Shown here piece by piece: positions 1 to 7,310 of a DNA stretch of 24,134 bases. The notes under the pieces were generated by a model. That model was not told the origin of the DNA, ran no database searches, and worked only from the letters and a program-made list of their open reading frames with translations. Within the stretch, counting starts at the first letter, position 1, and each line of letters starts with the position of its first letter. The stretch spans positions 1-24,134 of the forward strand of contig JALWQS010000054.1 of assembly GCA_027083015.1 (NCBI GenBank), written 5' to 3'. The stretch is from Candidatus Woesearchaeota archaeon (lineage in GTDB: Archaea; Nanobdellota; Nanobdellia; Woesearchaeales; UBA11576). The translations under genes and the position numbers were made by a program.

Positions 1-1
1 A

Positions 2-355
2 GCCATGGTAGGTGATGGTGTCAATGACGCTCCAGCTCTTGCCAAGTCTGATCTTGGTATCGCTCTCGGCGTAGGAACTGATATTGCTATAGAGTCGGCC
101 GATATCATACTTATACATGATAATCTTCGCGATCTCATAAAAGCGTTTGATATCTCATTCTATACTTTAAGGAAGATCAGGCAGAACCTTTTCTGGGCAT
201 TCTTCTACAACGCTTTAGGAATTCCTGTCGCTGCCGGCGTCCTTTATCCTTTCACCGGTTGGCTTCTCAGCCCAGTAATCGCAGGTGCTGCTATGGCTTT
301 CAGTTCCGTATTTGTCACCTTTAATTCATTGCTTATGAAGAGAAAGAATGTCTAA
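2..355 (+). CDS. copA: Cu+-type P1B-ATPase, C-terminal fragment
   Basis: This is the 3' end of a heavy-metal P-type ATPase whose start lies before the window; the frame is open from base 2. The visible part begins at the hinge motif GDGVNDAPAL of the P domain. It continues through the end of the P domain (GTDIAIESADIILI) and the last two membrane helices. Helix 7 carries the YN pair in YNALGIPVAAG and helix 8 carries MAFSSVFVTFNSL, the Met and Ser residues that define the Cu+/Ag+ (P1B-1) subgroup. The protein would export monovalent copper across the cytoplasmic membrane using ATP. The metal-binding N terminus, CPC motif and DKTGT phosphorylation site are outside the window. Its stop overlaps the next start by 8 bp, so the two genes are probably co-transcribed and translationally coupled. 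The family call is firm; the metal specificity is read from the TM7/TM8 motifs. Confidence 0.93.
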   Translation, partial: AMVGDGVNDAPALAKSDLGIALGVGTDIAIESADIILIHDNLRDLIKAFDISFYTLRKIRQNLFWAFFYNALGIPVAAGVLYPFTGWLLSPVIAGAAMAFSSVFVTFNSLLMKRKNV

Positions 356-1589
356 AAAAATGTCCAAAAGAAAAACCTTATCCAAAGAACAGAAAAAAGA
401 AGCTTATCTCAAAGCTAAAAGGAAGTTTCTTATCCGCCGCAGGATCTTTATCATTCTTGTGATGCTCATCGCTTTTGCTGCAATAGGCTATTTTCTTTTT
501 TTCGACAAACCCGATCCTGAAACTGTCGTCTCGCAACTGCATCTCCTTCCCGGCTTTAAGATTGCTGTTTTCGCTTCTGGTTTTCATCATCCAGGCATAG
601 GCCTTTTTTCTTCTGATTCAGGTCCGCGCATGATGCACCTTTATGGCGACACACTTTTCGTTGCGGTTCCTGGTGAAGGCAGAGTATATCTGCTGAGAGA
701 TACTGACCACGACGGTGTTGCTGATGAGAAGCGCGTCTTTATGAAAGGCCTGAGCAAGCCTTCAAGTATCGCTTCGTATGATGATTGGATCTACATAGCT
801 GAAGATTATCAGATCATCAGGGTAAAGATAGATCGTAAATCCCTGTCTCCTGTTCCCGACACAAAAGAAGTCATAATCCATGATCTTCCTGTCGGCGGTC
901 ATGATATGAAAACAATATCAATACACAACCATCAGCTTTACATATCCGTAGGAAGTTCATGCAATGATTGTATTGAGAAGGACGTCCGTCGAGCTACAGT
1001 TATGCAGTGCGAACTTGACCGCGATGTTTGCGACCCTTTTGCTGTTGGTCTGCGCGAAGCAGAGGGTATGGAGTGGTTCAATGGCCGGTTATTCGTGACT
1101 GAGAACGGTCGTGATTGGTTAGGTGATGATTTTCCTCCCGACGAGCTTGATCTTCTAGTGAAAGGCTCTGATTATGGATGGCCTTACTGTCATGCCCGTA
1201 ATGAGCCTGATCCGGACCTTGGTTCTGAGAAGTACTGTCATGATAAGGCACTACCCGTCTTTGATATCCAAGCACATTCTGACCCTGAAGGCCTAACATT
1301 CTATCGCGGAAACAAGTTCCCTGCATCTTATCATGGCGACCTTTTTATAGCATATCATGGTTCTGCTCAGAGGAAGGAGCCTACTGGCTATAAGGTTGTC
1401 AGAGTTTTTGTTGAGAAACATAAGGATGAGTATCGTTTTATCGGTTCTGAAGATTTTGTTTCAGGTTTTAGACAGCGTGACGGAACCGTTCTTGGAAGGC
1501 CTGTTGATGTCATAAATTGGGTTGATGGTTCTCTCCTCATCTCTGATGATAAAGCTGGTGCCATCTATCGCGTGTGGTATGAAGAATAA
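348..1589 (+). CDS. Membrane-anchored PQQ glucose/sorbosone dehydrogenase-like beta-propeller
   Basis: A 413-aa protein with a Lys/Arg-rich cytoplasmic N terminus (1-32), one membrane helix at about 33-52, and an extracytoplasmic six-bladed-propeller-type domain at about 62-413. Family signs are TDHDGVADEKRV (119-130), GLREAEGMEW, VTENGRDW, SDYGWPYCHARNEPD, DPEGLTFYRG and the C-terminal GSLLISDDKAGAIYRVW; these match the soluble PQQ glucose dehydrogenase / L-sorbosone dehydrogenase family. His185 in VGGHDMKTISIH lies where soluble glucose dehydrogenases have their catalytic His. A Cys pair, CNDC at about 205-208, may form a disulfide. The substrate is unknown, and PQQ use cannot be shown from sequence. 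The ATG at 348 overlaps the copper ATPase stop, suggesting a joint envelope redox or metal role (inference). The end faces the convergent DUF655 gene across 65 bp. Confidence 0.85.
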   Translation: MSKKMSKRKTLSKEQKKEAYLKAKRKFLIRRRIFIILVMLIAFAAIGYFLFFDKPDPETVVSQLHLLPGFKIAVFASGFHHPGIGLFSSDSGPRMMHLYGDTLFVAVPGEGRVYLLRDTDHDGVADEKRVFMKGLSKPSSIASYDDWIYIAEDYQIIRVKIDRKSLSPVPDTKEVIIHDLPVGGHDMKTISIHNHQLYISVGSSCNDCIEKDVRRATVMQCELDRDVCDPFAVGLREAEGMEWFNGRLFVTENGRDWLGDDFPPDELDLLVKGSDYGWPYCHARNEPDPDLGSEKYCHDKALPVFDIQAHSDPEGLTFYRGNKFPASYHGDLFIAYHGSAQRKEPTGYKVVRVFVEKHKDEYRFIGSEDFVSGFRQRDGTVLGRPVDVINWVDGSLLISDDKAGAIYRVWYEE

Positions 1590-1654
1590 GGATAATCCTG
1601 AGTTGTCCTTAGTTTTAAGCTCTCTTTTAATCCAATATATCCAATAAAGAATTC

Positions 1655-2215
1655 TTAGTCTACAAAGAGCTTGTGCTTCTCTTTGCCTTCCAGTTCAAGC
1701 ATTATCCTGCGCACGATGATCTTTTCAGGGTCTGGTATGAGTTTAACCCTATTCTTAAGGTCTTCAAAATTCTTGAAGGGTTCTTCCTCTCTGGCTTCAA
1801 TTATCGCGTTCATATGCTTCTTTCCCAGCCCGGGCAAGAGTTCCAGCTGGTGCATCCTTATCGTTATAGGTTGCGCTCTGTTAAAGAAGTCTATGAAAAA
1901 AGCTTCCTGTTCTCTTATCAGGTCCTTCAGTACGTGTTCTAAAGTACTGAGTCCTGTATTTGTTATCTTATCGAAGGACAGTTTTCCCAATATGTGATGT
2001 ATCTTATCTCTTTTACCTTCTCCTATGTATACTTCATCATTGGGTTGCAAGAAAACGCCTTTTTTCGGGCATAATTCGAGAAGTGTGAATCTTTTTTTGC
2101 CTATAGCCTGAGCTATAGGAGTCTTTATGTGGCTTGGCCTTGGGTCAAACGGATAACCGTTCGGTAGAAAGTCAAGCACGATTGCTTGTTCTTCTTTTTC
2201 TCTTCTTTGGTCCAT
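1655..2215 (-). CDS. DUF655 family archaeal protein with helix-hairpin-helix
   Basis: A 186-aa protein matching the archaeal DUF655 family. The N-terminal half (about 10-90) is a small beta-rich domain with VLDFLPNGYPFD and QPNDEVYIGEGKRDKI. The second half carries a helix-hairpin-helix element (LELLPGLGKKHMNAIIEAREE, then FKNFEDLKNRVKLIPDPEK), typical of non-specific nucleic-acid binding. It is the third gene of the conserved archaeal cluster L21e - rpoF - DUF655, with only 9 nt between the rpoF stop and its ATG, so it is co-transcribed. The association points to RNA or ribosome work, but no biochemical role is established. In many archaea ksgA follows; here the next gene is convergent and unrelated. 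Confidence 0.9.
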   Translation of the reverse strand: MDQRREKEEQAIVLDFLPNGYPFDPRPSHIKTPIAQAIGKKRFTLLELCPKKGVFLQPNDEVYIGEGKRDKIHHILGKLSFDKITNTGLSTLEHVLKDLIREQEAFFIDFFNRAQPITIRMHQLELLPGLGKKHMNAIIEAREEEPFKNFEDLKNRVKLIPDPEKIIVRRIMLELEGKEKHKLFVD

Positions 2216-2224
2216 CGTCCTATC

Positions 2225-2572
2225 TTATTTTTTATGTTCTCGTATTGCATCTGCGATCCTTTTTAAGTTATCTTTGCTTACTGTAATCGTGTACCCTTGA
2301 AGTACGATCTTCACCTCTTCTGGAGTATCAGGAAGGATATCTATCAGTTTGACTATATGTTCCGGCTTTAATCTTGGAACCTCTAAACCTTCTATCTTCT
2401 TGAAGAGTTCTTCTGATTCCTTCTTCTTGAGTGTTGCGAACATGTCAAGGTATTCTTCTGTCTTTTCTGCTCTGAAGTTCAGTTCTCCATCTCTCTTCTT
2501 TATCTTAGACAGTTCGCTTTTCAGTTCTGCCATGGTTATTGGCTTCTCTTCCAGTATCTCTTGTCGTGTCAT
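2225..2572 (-). CDS. rpoF: DNA-directed RNA polymerase subunit F (Rpo4/Rpb4 family)
   Basis: A 115-aa protein of the archaeal Rpo4 (RpoF) family, the homologue of eukaryotic Rpb4. With Rpo7 it forms the stalk of RNA polymerase, which helps open-complex formation and binds nascent RNA. The N-terminal part (ILEEKPITMAELKSEL, then RAEKTEEYLDMFATL) and the HRDC-like C-terminal part (KPEHIVKLIDILPDTPEEVKIVL, then TITVSKDNLKRIADAI) both fit, and the length is normal. The ATG at 2572 lies one base after the L21e stop, so translation is probably coupled. No rpo7 gene is in the window. Confidence 0.95.
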   Translation of the reverse strand: MTRQEILEEKPITMAELKSELSKIKKRDGELNFRAEKTEEYLDMFATLKKKESEELFKKIEGLEVPRLKPEHIVKLIDILPDTPEEVKIVLQGYTITVSKDNLKRIADAIREHKK

Positions 2573-2573
2573 C

Positions 2574-2864
2574 TTATCTGACCTTTAAGTGTACTGGGTG
2601 AACCAGCAACGTCTTTTCCTTATTATGATCTTTGAGTCTTACCAGGTAACATTCCCCTTGTTGTCCTTCCACTGTTCCTATCTTTCCCTGAAATCGTGGC
2701 AGAAACATACCTTTTTGATAAGCAGGTTCTGCTACCAACTGGACTTGTGTTCCTTTTTCTATCTTTCTTAGGAAATTTCTGATACTTATCTTGCCCTTTC
2801 TTCGGACTTCTTTCTTCATGCTTGACCTAGTGCCTCTTCTGAATCCGCCTTGTCTTTGTACCAT
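2574..2864 (-). CDS. rpl21e: Large-subunit ribosomal protein L21e
   Basis: A 96-aa protein of the archaeal/eukaryotic L21e family, a 60S/50S component with no bacterial counterpart. The N terminus shows the diagnostic GGFRRGTRSSMKKEVRRKGKI, followed by a small SH3-like barrel (KGTQVQLVAEPAYQKGMFLPRFQGKIGTV). I place the start at the ATG at 2864 rather than the in-frame GTG at 2873. The family normally begins a few residues before the GYRRGTR motif, and the TATA-like element at 2882-2891 lies 23 nt upstream of the ATG, which suits a leaderless mRNA. It heads the L21e - rpoF - DUF655 operon. Confidence 0.95.
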   Translation of the reverse strand: MVQRQGGFRRGTRSSMKKEVRRKGKISIRNFLRKIEKGTQVQLVAEPAYQKGMFLPRFQGKIGTVEGQQGECYLVRLKDHNKEKTLLVHPVHLKVR

Positions 2865-2881
2865 ATTTAGCACCCATATAA

Positions 2882-2891
2882 CTATTTAAAT
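2882..2891 (-). promoter_or_regulatory. TATA box of the L21e operon
   Basis: The minus-strand sequence ATTTAAATAG is centred about 23 nt upstream of the L21e ATG, close to the archaeal TATA-to-start distance, so the transcript would be nearly leaderless. This is a spacing and composition call; no transcript data support it. Confidence 0.5.
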
Positions 2892-3066
2892 CAATTCTTT
2901 GGTTTTCAAAGAAGGCGCTTGTATAAAAAGGTTTTGTTTTTAATCTGTGGCTCTCAGAAGCCAAAATTCCTGCTCTTGAGGGTTTTTTCTTTGTTTCCTG
3001 TTCTGTTCTCTTTAACTTGTCCGTGACCTTTTTTATACATTTCTTTGTTTGTTTTTGAAACGAAAG

Positions 3067-3115
3067 TTTTATATATTTGATTGGCGGTTTGTTAACTATT
3101 CTAATCTAAGGGAGG
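3067..3115 (+). promoter_or_regulatory. sepF promoter (TATA) and ribosome binding site
   Basis: TTTTATATAT at 3067-3076 is a good archaeal TATA box that would start transcription near 3100. A strong Shine-Dalgarno, AGGGAGG at 3109-3115, then lies 8 nt before the ATG at 3124. The site rules out the longer in-frame reading that begins at 3049, because that start lies upstream of the TATA box. The 150 bp to the left, between the divergent L21e and sepF promoters, are T-rich with a small hairpin (TGGCT/AGCCA near 2948-2963) and no recognisable gene. Confidence 0.6.
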
Positions 3116-3123
3116 CTAGACAA

Positions 3124-3543
3124 ATGAGGAGTATTATAGGTAGGATTAAAGATAAGTTTTCTCGTTCTGATGATTTCGCACTTCCTGGTGAGGAAGAGGA
3201 GGGTTATGTAGAAATTCCTCCTGAAGGCGTTGCCGCACCAGAGAGAAGTAAGATTACTGTCAGGCCTTTTGTGCTTGAAGAATTCCAGGATGTTAAACCG
3301 ATCTTGGATTCCCTGCGTGAAGGCTACACTATAAGTCTTGTTAACATCAGACCGTTGAAAGACAAGGATCTGGTCGAGCTTAAACGCGCGATCAACAAGC
3401 TGAAGAAGACTTGCGAAGCTGTTGAAGGCGACATTGCAGGTTTTGGCGATGATTGGATCGCTTTGACCCCCAGTTTTGCTAAGATCTACAGGGACCGTCC
3501 TGAAAGTTTTGAACAGGTCAGCGCTCCTGGTGATGATCTCTAA
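3124..3543 (+). CDS. sepF: Archaeal SepF-like cell division protein
   Basis: A 139-aa protein of the archaeal SepF family, which binds FtsZ and tethers it to the membrane. The short amphipathic N terminus (MRSIIGRIKDKF) fits a membrane-targeting helix. It is followed by an acidic linker (EEEEGYVEI) and the SepF core at about 50-128, with ITVRPFVLEEFQDVKPI, LREGYTISLVNIRPLKDKDL, ELKRAINKLKKTCEAVEGDI and a closing PSFAKIYR. The core is an almost textbook archaeal version. It is a single-gene unit with its own TATA box, Shine-Dalgarno and downstream T-run. FtsZ is not in the window. The presence of SepF implies an FtsZ-based division system. Confidence 0.93.
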   Translation: MRSIIGRIKDKFSRSDDFALPGEEEEGYVEIPPEGVAAPERSKITVRPFVLEEFQDVKPILDSLREGYTISLVNIRPLKDKDLVELKRAINKLKKTCEAVEGDIAGFGDDWIALTPSFAKIYRDRPESFEQVSAPGDDL

Positions 3544-3556
3544 GAAACTTAGCATA

Positions 3557-3566
3557 TTTTTTTCTT
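3557..3566 (+). terminator. T-run terminator after sepF
   Basis: A run of seven T followed by CTT begins 14 nt after the sepF stop. Archaeal RNA polymerase terminates at such oligo-T tracts without needing a hairpin. Confidence 0.4.
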
Positions 3567-3621
3567 ATCTTTTGAAGACTCTGATAATTCTCATCTATTC
3601 TTATGGAACCTGATTTTCTTC

Positions 3622-4089
3622 TTATTGATCTTCAGTCAGGATAACTCCTTTTTCTCCTATGAACATGTTTACCCTGAAATCGAACAGTTGCATACGATAC
3701 CTTACCTTCTTTCCAGGTTCAAAACCTGAACAGTTTTGTAGTGTTGAGAATATAACATCCGGAGCATCTGAGCCAGTCTCGTCGATGGAAACAGTCCATA
3801 CGTTTTCAAGTCTTCGGCATTGCAGGACTCTTCCTTCCCACGTGACTATGTTATTGTCATATTTAATCTTGAATAGTTCCCTTTTTTCCTCTATATTCAA
3901 TGGCGAGTCACTCTTGAACCAGTTCCAAGTATCTGTGAAGCTTTCGTTCAGGTATTGGGGCCCTTGAACATTACCTACATAGATCTTTACCGCTATCCTT
4001 ATCGGGATATAAAGAAGAACCAAGACAATCAGGAATATAATCAGAAAGAGTACAGGTCTTCTAGTGATAAAAGGTTCCGGTTCTACCAT
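3622..4089 (-). CDS. Hypothetical single-TM protein with possible OB-fold domain
   Basis: I do not recognise this family. From the ATG at 4089 the protein has 155 aa: a short N terminus (MVEPEPFITRRP), one membrane helix at about 12-35 (LFLIIFLIVLVLLYIPI) and a soluble C-terminal domain. The last 75 residues (VTWEGRVLQCRRL, VWTVSIDETG, PGKKVRYRMQLFDF, NMFIGEKGVIL) have the strand rhythm of a tRNA_anti-like OB fold, which is a weak structural guess. Two Cys (in LQCRR and LQNCSG) could pair outside the cell. I prefer the ATG at 4089 because AGAGGTGA precedes it; an in-frame ATG at 4134 would add 15 residues. It faces sepF tail to tail. Confidence 0.65.
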   Translation of the reverse strand: MVEPEPFITRRPVLFLIIFLIVLVLLYIPIRIAVKIYVGNVQGPQYLNESFTDTWNWFKSDSPLNIEEKRELFKIKYDNNIVTWEGRVLQCRRLENVWTVSIDETGSDAPDVIFSTLQNCSGFEPGKKVRYRMQLFDFRVNMFIGEKGVILTEDQ

Positions 4090-4293
4090 GTTCACCTCTT
4101 TCTTTTTTGATAATCGTGATACTCGCAGACTCATCTATTTCAGTTATCAGTAATTACTATCTTAACAGAATATGCTAAACATAGTTTATAAATGTTTTCT
4201 GTGGTCTGTTCTGTGGAGGATGATAGAATTTCCTTTCACAACATCTCGTATAAGGTAAGGATGTATGAAGAGTTTCCAACCAACAAAAAACCT

Positions 4294-5424
4294 TCAGGAA
4301 GAACTTGAAGAAGTATCTGTCTCGTTCTTTTTCTGGAACATCTCAAGACATTTTCCTCTGTAGCGGGGATTCTTTATGTTCCTACAGTTTTCTATGGCTT
4401 CTTTTATAGTTTCTGCATCATTGACTTTAAGACCCATAGAATAGTAGAAATTACAGATATCCCTTTTTGTAAGTATGCCATAGGAAGGAGAATCATAAGC
4501 AGGTTCTGCTGTGACCATACTGCAGTTACCGCCTGTTCCTGCCATAGCCAATCCCAGACATATTGAGTTATACCTTGATGGAAATACGTTCTTGCATTCC
4601 TCAGTTCCGTGCTTGCTTGCTTTGGCAAAGGTATCCTTATAGCACTCTATAGCCGCTTCGTTTGTCGTCGTATTTATCACGTAATCTTTTGTAAAAACCT
4701 TCACACAAGGATCTTTCTCAAACTGTTCTTTCGGAAAACTGATCTTTCGCAGTTCGGCTCTCAGCCTGAAGACATTAACATTTTGTGAGCTTTCAAGTTC
4801 TGCTTCTGTTATGTCAGAGACTGCTTTTTTAGTGTGATAGTCAAACATGTCATAGACTTTCCAGCCGTCTTTGGTCCTTTTTAAGTAATACGTCCTTACT
4901 TCCGGTCCTCTTCCCCTGTCCGTTACCATCTGTACTGCAGCTTTTTCAGAGGTCTTATCCGCCACCTTCACATCTTTTATGATATCTTTCGGCTGCTTGA
5001 ACCTCATCTTCGTGGATTCTTCTAATGAGTTGTAACAACCCTGTTTTGAGAGATCTTCACCGCATTCTTCGCTATACCTTTCTTGGAAAACATTGAACGC
5101 TCTATCAACTCTTGAGAAATAATCAATTATCGATTTCAGATAGCTCCTGTACGGATCTTCCGTATAATTAAGGTTTGATTGAAGGTAAGCTTTCATCTCA
5201 GCAGCAGTCATCTCTTTTGGCACAGCAAATCTTGTGACTAGGTCTTGTAGTTCTGCATCTGTTGTTGTTTTTTCTGCAGGAATGTTCTGTTGACACCCTG
5301 CCAACAAGATAATTACAACTAGGCTTATCATCAGACCTATTGCCAAGAATATCTTACGGAGAGACAATCTTTCCTGTTTCTCTCTTTTTATTGTGTTTTT
5401 TACCTGTCTTTTCATCTTTTTCAT
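4294..5424 (-). CDS. Cys-rich lipoprotein of unknown function
   Basis: A 376-aa predicted lipoprotein. A strongly basic N terminus (1-24) precedes a hydrophobic segment ending in the lipobox LLAGC with Cys44, so the mature protein would be lipid-anchored outside the membrane. The stretch around DRGRGPEVRTYYLKRTKDGWKVYDMFDYH (about 165-195) looks like an NTF2/SnoaL-type strand-turn pattern, a tentative view. The C-terminal half has at least eight Cys (DPCVKVF, IECYKD, EECKNVF, SICLGLA, NCSMV, DICNFYY, ENCRNI, GKCLEMF) in regularly spaced helical segments, suggesting disulfide-linked repeats. It ends in a Ser run. The function is unknown. An alternative ATG lies three codons downstream. The 160 bp between this gene and the one at 3622-4089 hold no other ORF. 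Confidence 0.75.
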   Translation of the reverse strand: MKKMKRQVKNTIKREKQERLSLRKIFLAIGLMISLVVIILLAGCQQNIPAEKTTTDAELQDLVTRFAVPKEMTAAEMKAYLQSNLNYTEDPYRSYLKSIIDYFSRVDRAFNVFQERYSEECGEDLSKQGCYNSLEESTKMRFKQPKDIIKDVKVADKTSEKAAVQMVTDRGRGPEVRTYYLKRTKDGWKVYDMFDYHTKKAVSDITEAELESSQNVNVFRLRAELRKISFPKEQFEKDPCVKVFTKDYVINTTTNEAAIECYKDTFAKASKHGTEECKNVFPSRYNSICLGLAMAGTGGNCSMVTAEPAYDSPSYGILTKRDICNFYYSMGLKVNDAETIKEAIENCRNIKNPRYRGKCLEMFQKKNETDTSSSSS

Positions 5425-5956
5425 CAGTTCATACTTTTGTAGTGTTGGAAATCTAATGATTATTAAGTCTTATGAATTATGATATTATTCGCTTGACGGC
5501 AGAAGATGCAAAGCCAATCTCAAACAAACAGCGATAATAATATCCAACAATGCCCAATAATGTCTAGATCAGCAGTTCATTCCTTTTTATCTTAAGAAGC
5601 AAGAGCCTCGCCCATAGTTTACTGATTAGACAAATTAATGCTATAGATTATTTTATTTATAAATAAACCATTATTATTTGCGAAAGATTTATAAACGAAC
5701 CTGAAACTTTTTCTTATATTGGAATGAAGAAGCAGATTGGAAAGAATAATGATTCACACTAATTCTGTTTCATCGTGAAACCACGATTTCCAAGATTGAT
5801 ACATAAAGCACAAGATGTATAGCTTATATAATCTGTATCCGCTGTAATAGCACTATAAAGTACTTAATAAACAGCAAGGATAGCACAGATGATTGATCAA
5901 TCAATCCATAAAGATAAGCTGTTATCATTCAGATGCTTTAATATGGAGAGATATAA
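5425..5956. other. 532-bp intergenic region, divergent promoters and long helicase leader
   Basis: No convincing ORF or tRNA is seen. Several TATA-like elements face the helicase: GATTTATAAAC near 5686-5696, CTTATATAATC near 5823-5833 and ACTATAAAG near 5852-5860. If the first is used, the mRNA leader would be about 240 nt. In that leader TTGGAAA near 5737 can pair with TTTCCAA near 5786, enclosing a small hairpin TCGTG-AAAC-CACGA near 5770-5783. A perfect 14-bp palindrome lies at 5890-5903. A weak Shine-Dalgarno (GGAGAGAT) precedes the ATG at 5957. The left side presumably holds the promoter of the lipoprotein gene, with an AT-rich element near 5461-5471. Confidence 0.45.
5890..5903. repeat. 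Perfect 14-bp palindrome upstream of the helicase gene
   Basis: TGATTGATCAATCA is its own reverse complement. It lies 54 bp before the helicase ATG and about 30 bp after the nearest TATA-like element, around the likely start of transcription. That position suits a dimeric repressor, but no regulator is identified. Confidence 0.5.
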
Positions 5957-7264
5957 ATGAAATTTAGTGAACTCAATATTATGCCCGAGATAATAAAGGC
6001 TCTGGCAGAACAAAACATCACTGAACCCACCATGGTTCAGGAAAAGTCTATACCAGTTATTAAACAGGGCAAGGACATCATAGGAATCTCAAAGACAGGT
6101 TCTGGCAAGACTCTTGCTTTTGGCATCCCCTTATTGGAGAAGATCAGAAAAGGTCAAGGGCTTCAAGCTATCGTTCTTGCACCTACAAGAGAACTGGCTG
6201 TACAGATAGCGAATGAGCTGAAGAAGTACAGCAAGGATCTGGGTTTAAGGATAGCAACTGTTTATGGAGGTGTCGGTTATAATCCTCAAATAGAAGCTTT
6301 GGCCAAATCAGAAATCGCTGTAGCGACGACTGGCCGGCTTCTTGACCATATGCGCCAGAATAATTTTGACCTAAAGAGGATCCATACAGTCATTCTTGAC
6401 GAGGCTGATAAGATGGTCGATATGGGTTTTATAGAAGATATTGATCAAATACTTTCTCAGGCTCCTAAGGATCGTCAGATCCTACTCTTCGGAGCGACTA
6501 TCGGCGATGAGATAAACCGTCTAAAATCAAAGTATATGAGAGAGTATGTCACTATCAAAGCAGAGACGCATGTTAAGGATGATTTCCTGGAACAGTACTA
6601 CTATAATGTCAAGCAGCATGAGAAGTTTTCTTTGTTGATGCACCTTCTTGAGAAAGAAGATACTGACCGCGTCATCGTATTTTGTTCTGCCAGGAAAACT
6701 GTTGATGCAGTTGCAAGAAATCTTAGGAAACAAGGCATAAAAGCTGAGATGATCCACGGAAAGCTCACCCAAAAGAAGAGAGAGATAGTCATAGAAAAAT
6801 TCAAGAAAGGGACGAAAGTCCTTGTCGCCAGCGCTGTTGCTGCGCGCGGTCTTGACATAAACGGCGTCAGCCACGTCATAAATTATGATCTTTCACAGGA
6901 TCCTGAAGAATACATCCACCGCGTAGGACGTACTGCCCGTGCCGGAGAGTCAGGAAAAGCTATCACCCTTCTTAGCGATCGGGATCATGAGGCTTTCAGC
7001 CATATCCTTAACAGGTTCCCTATCGATGTGAAGCTTCTCCCTAAAGAAGATTTCAAGAAGATGCCTTTTGATATGGGCCAATCCAGAAGGGATTTCCGTC
7101 AGCATGGACGGCAAGGATCTGGTCGCAGAAAAGGATTTTCCAGATCTCAAAGGTCTGCGCACAGGTCAGGTTATTCCGATAACGGTTATAATTATGAGCA
7201 TCAGGAGTCCAGCGGCCGTAATAACAAGCCTTCCTGGAATAATCCTGCTGTAAGGTCTGTCTAA
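5957..7264 (+). CDS. DEAD-box ATP-dependent RNA helicase
   Basis: A 435-aa DEAD-box helicase that remodels RNA with ATP. The motifs run in order: Q motif (EPTMVQ, Gln28), Walker A SKTGSGKT (45-52), PTREL (76-80), TTGR (124-127, usually TPGR), DEAD (148-151), FGAT (178-181, where the family has SAT), VFCSARKT, ARGLDI and HRVGRTAR (321-328). After about residue 375 comes a basic, low-complexity Arg/Gly/Ser/Asn tail (RRDFRQHGRQGSGRRKGFSR), typical of helicases that bind structured RNA without sequence choice. Likely jobs are ribosome assembly or mRNA unwinding. The gene stands alone with a long upstream region; some archaeal deaD genes with long leaders are cold-induced, which is only a suggestion here. 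The only oddity is the Gly in motif III. Confidence 0.95.
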   Translation: MKFSELNIMPEIIKALAEQNITEPTMVQEKSIPVIKQGKDIIGISKTGSGKTLAFGIPLLEKIRKGQGLQAIVLAPTRELAVQIANELKKYSKDLGLRIATVYGGVGYNPQIEALAKSEIAVATTGRLLDHMRQNNFDLKRIHTVILDEADKMVDMGFIEDIDQILSQAPKDRQILLFGATIGDEINRLKSKYMREYVTIKAETHVKDDFLEQYYYNVKQHEKFSLLMHLLEKEDTDRVIVFCSARKTVDAVARNLRKQGIKAEMIHGKLTQKKREIVIEKFKKGTKVLVASAVAARGLDINGVSHVINYDLSQDPEEYIHRVGRTARAGESGKAITLLSDRDHEAFSHILNRFPIDVKLLPKEDFKKMPFDMGQSRRDFRQHGRQGSGRRKGFSRSQRSAHRSGYSDNGYNYEHQESSGRNNKPSWNNPAVRSV

Positions 7265-7310
7265 GACAACTTTTTAAATTTCTCTTTCTTTTTATTATTA
7301 CGACGATCCA

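Noticed and set aside
3049..3123. A longer sepF start that would add 25 residues.
   Set aside because: It begins upstream of the TATA box at 3067, and the strong Shine-Dalgarno fits the ATG at 3124.
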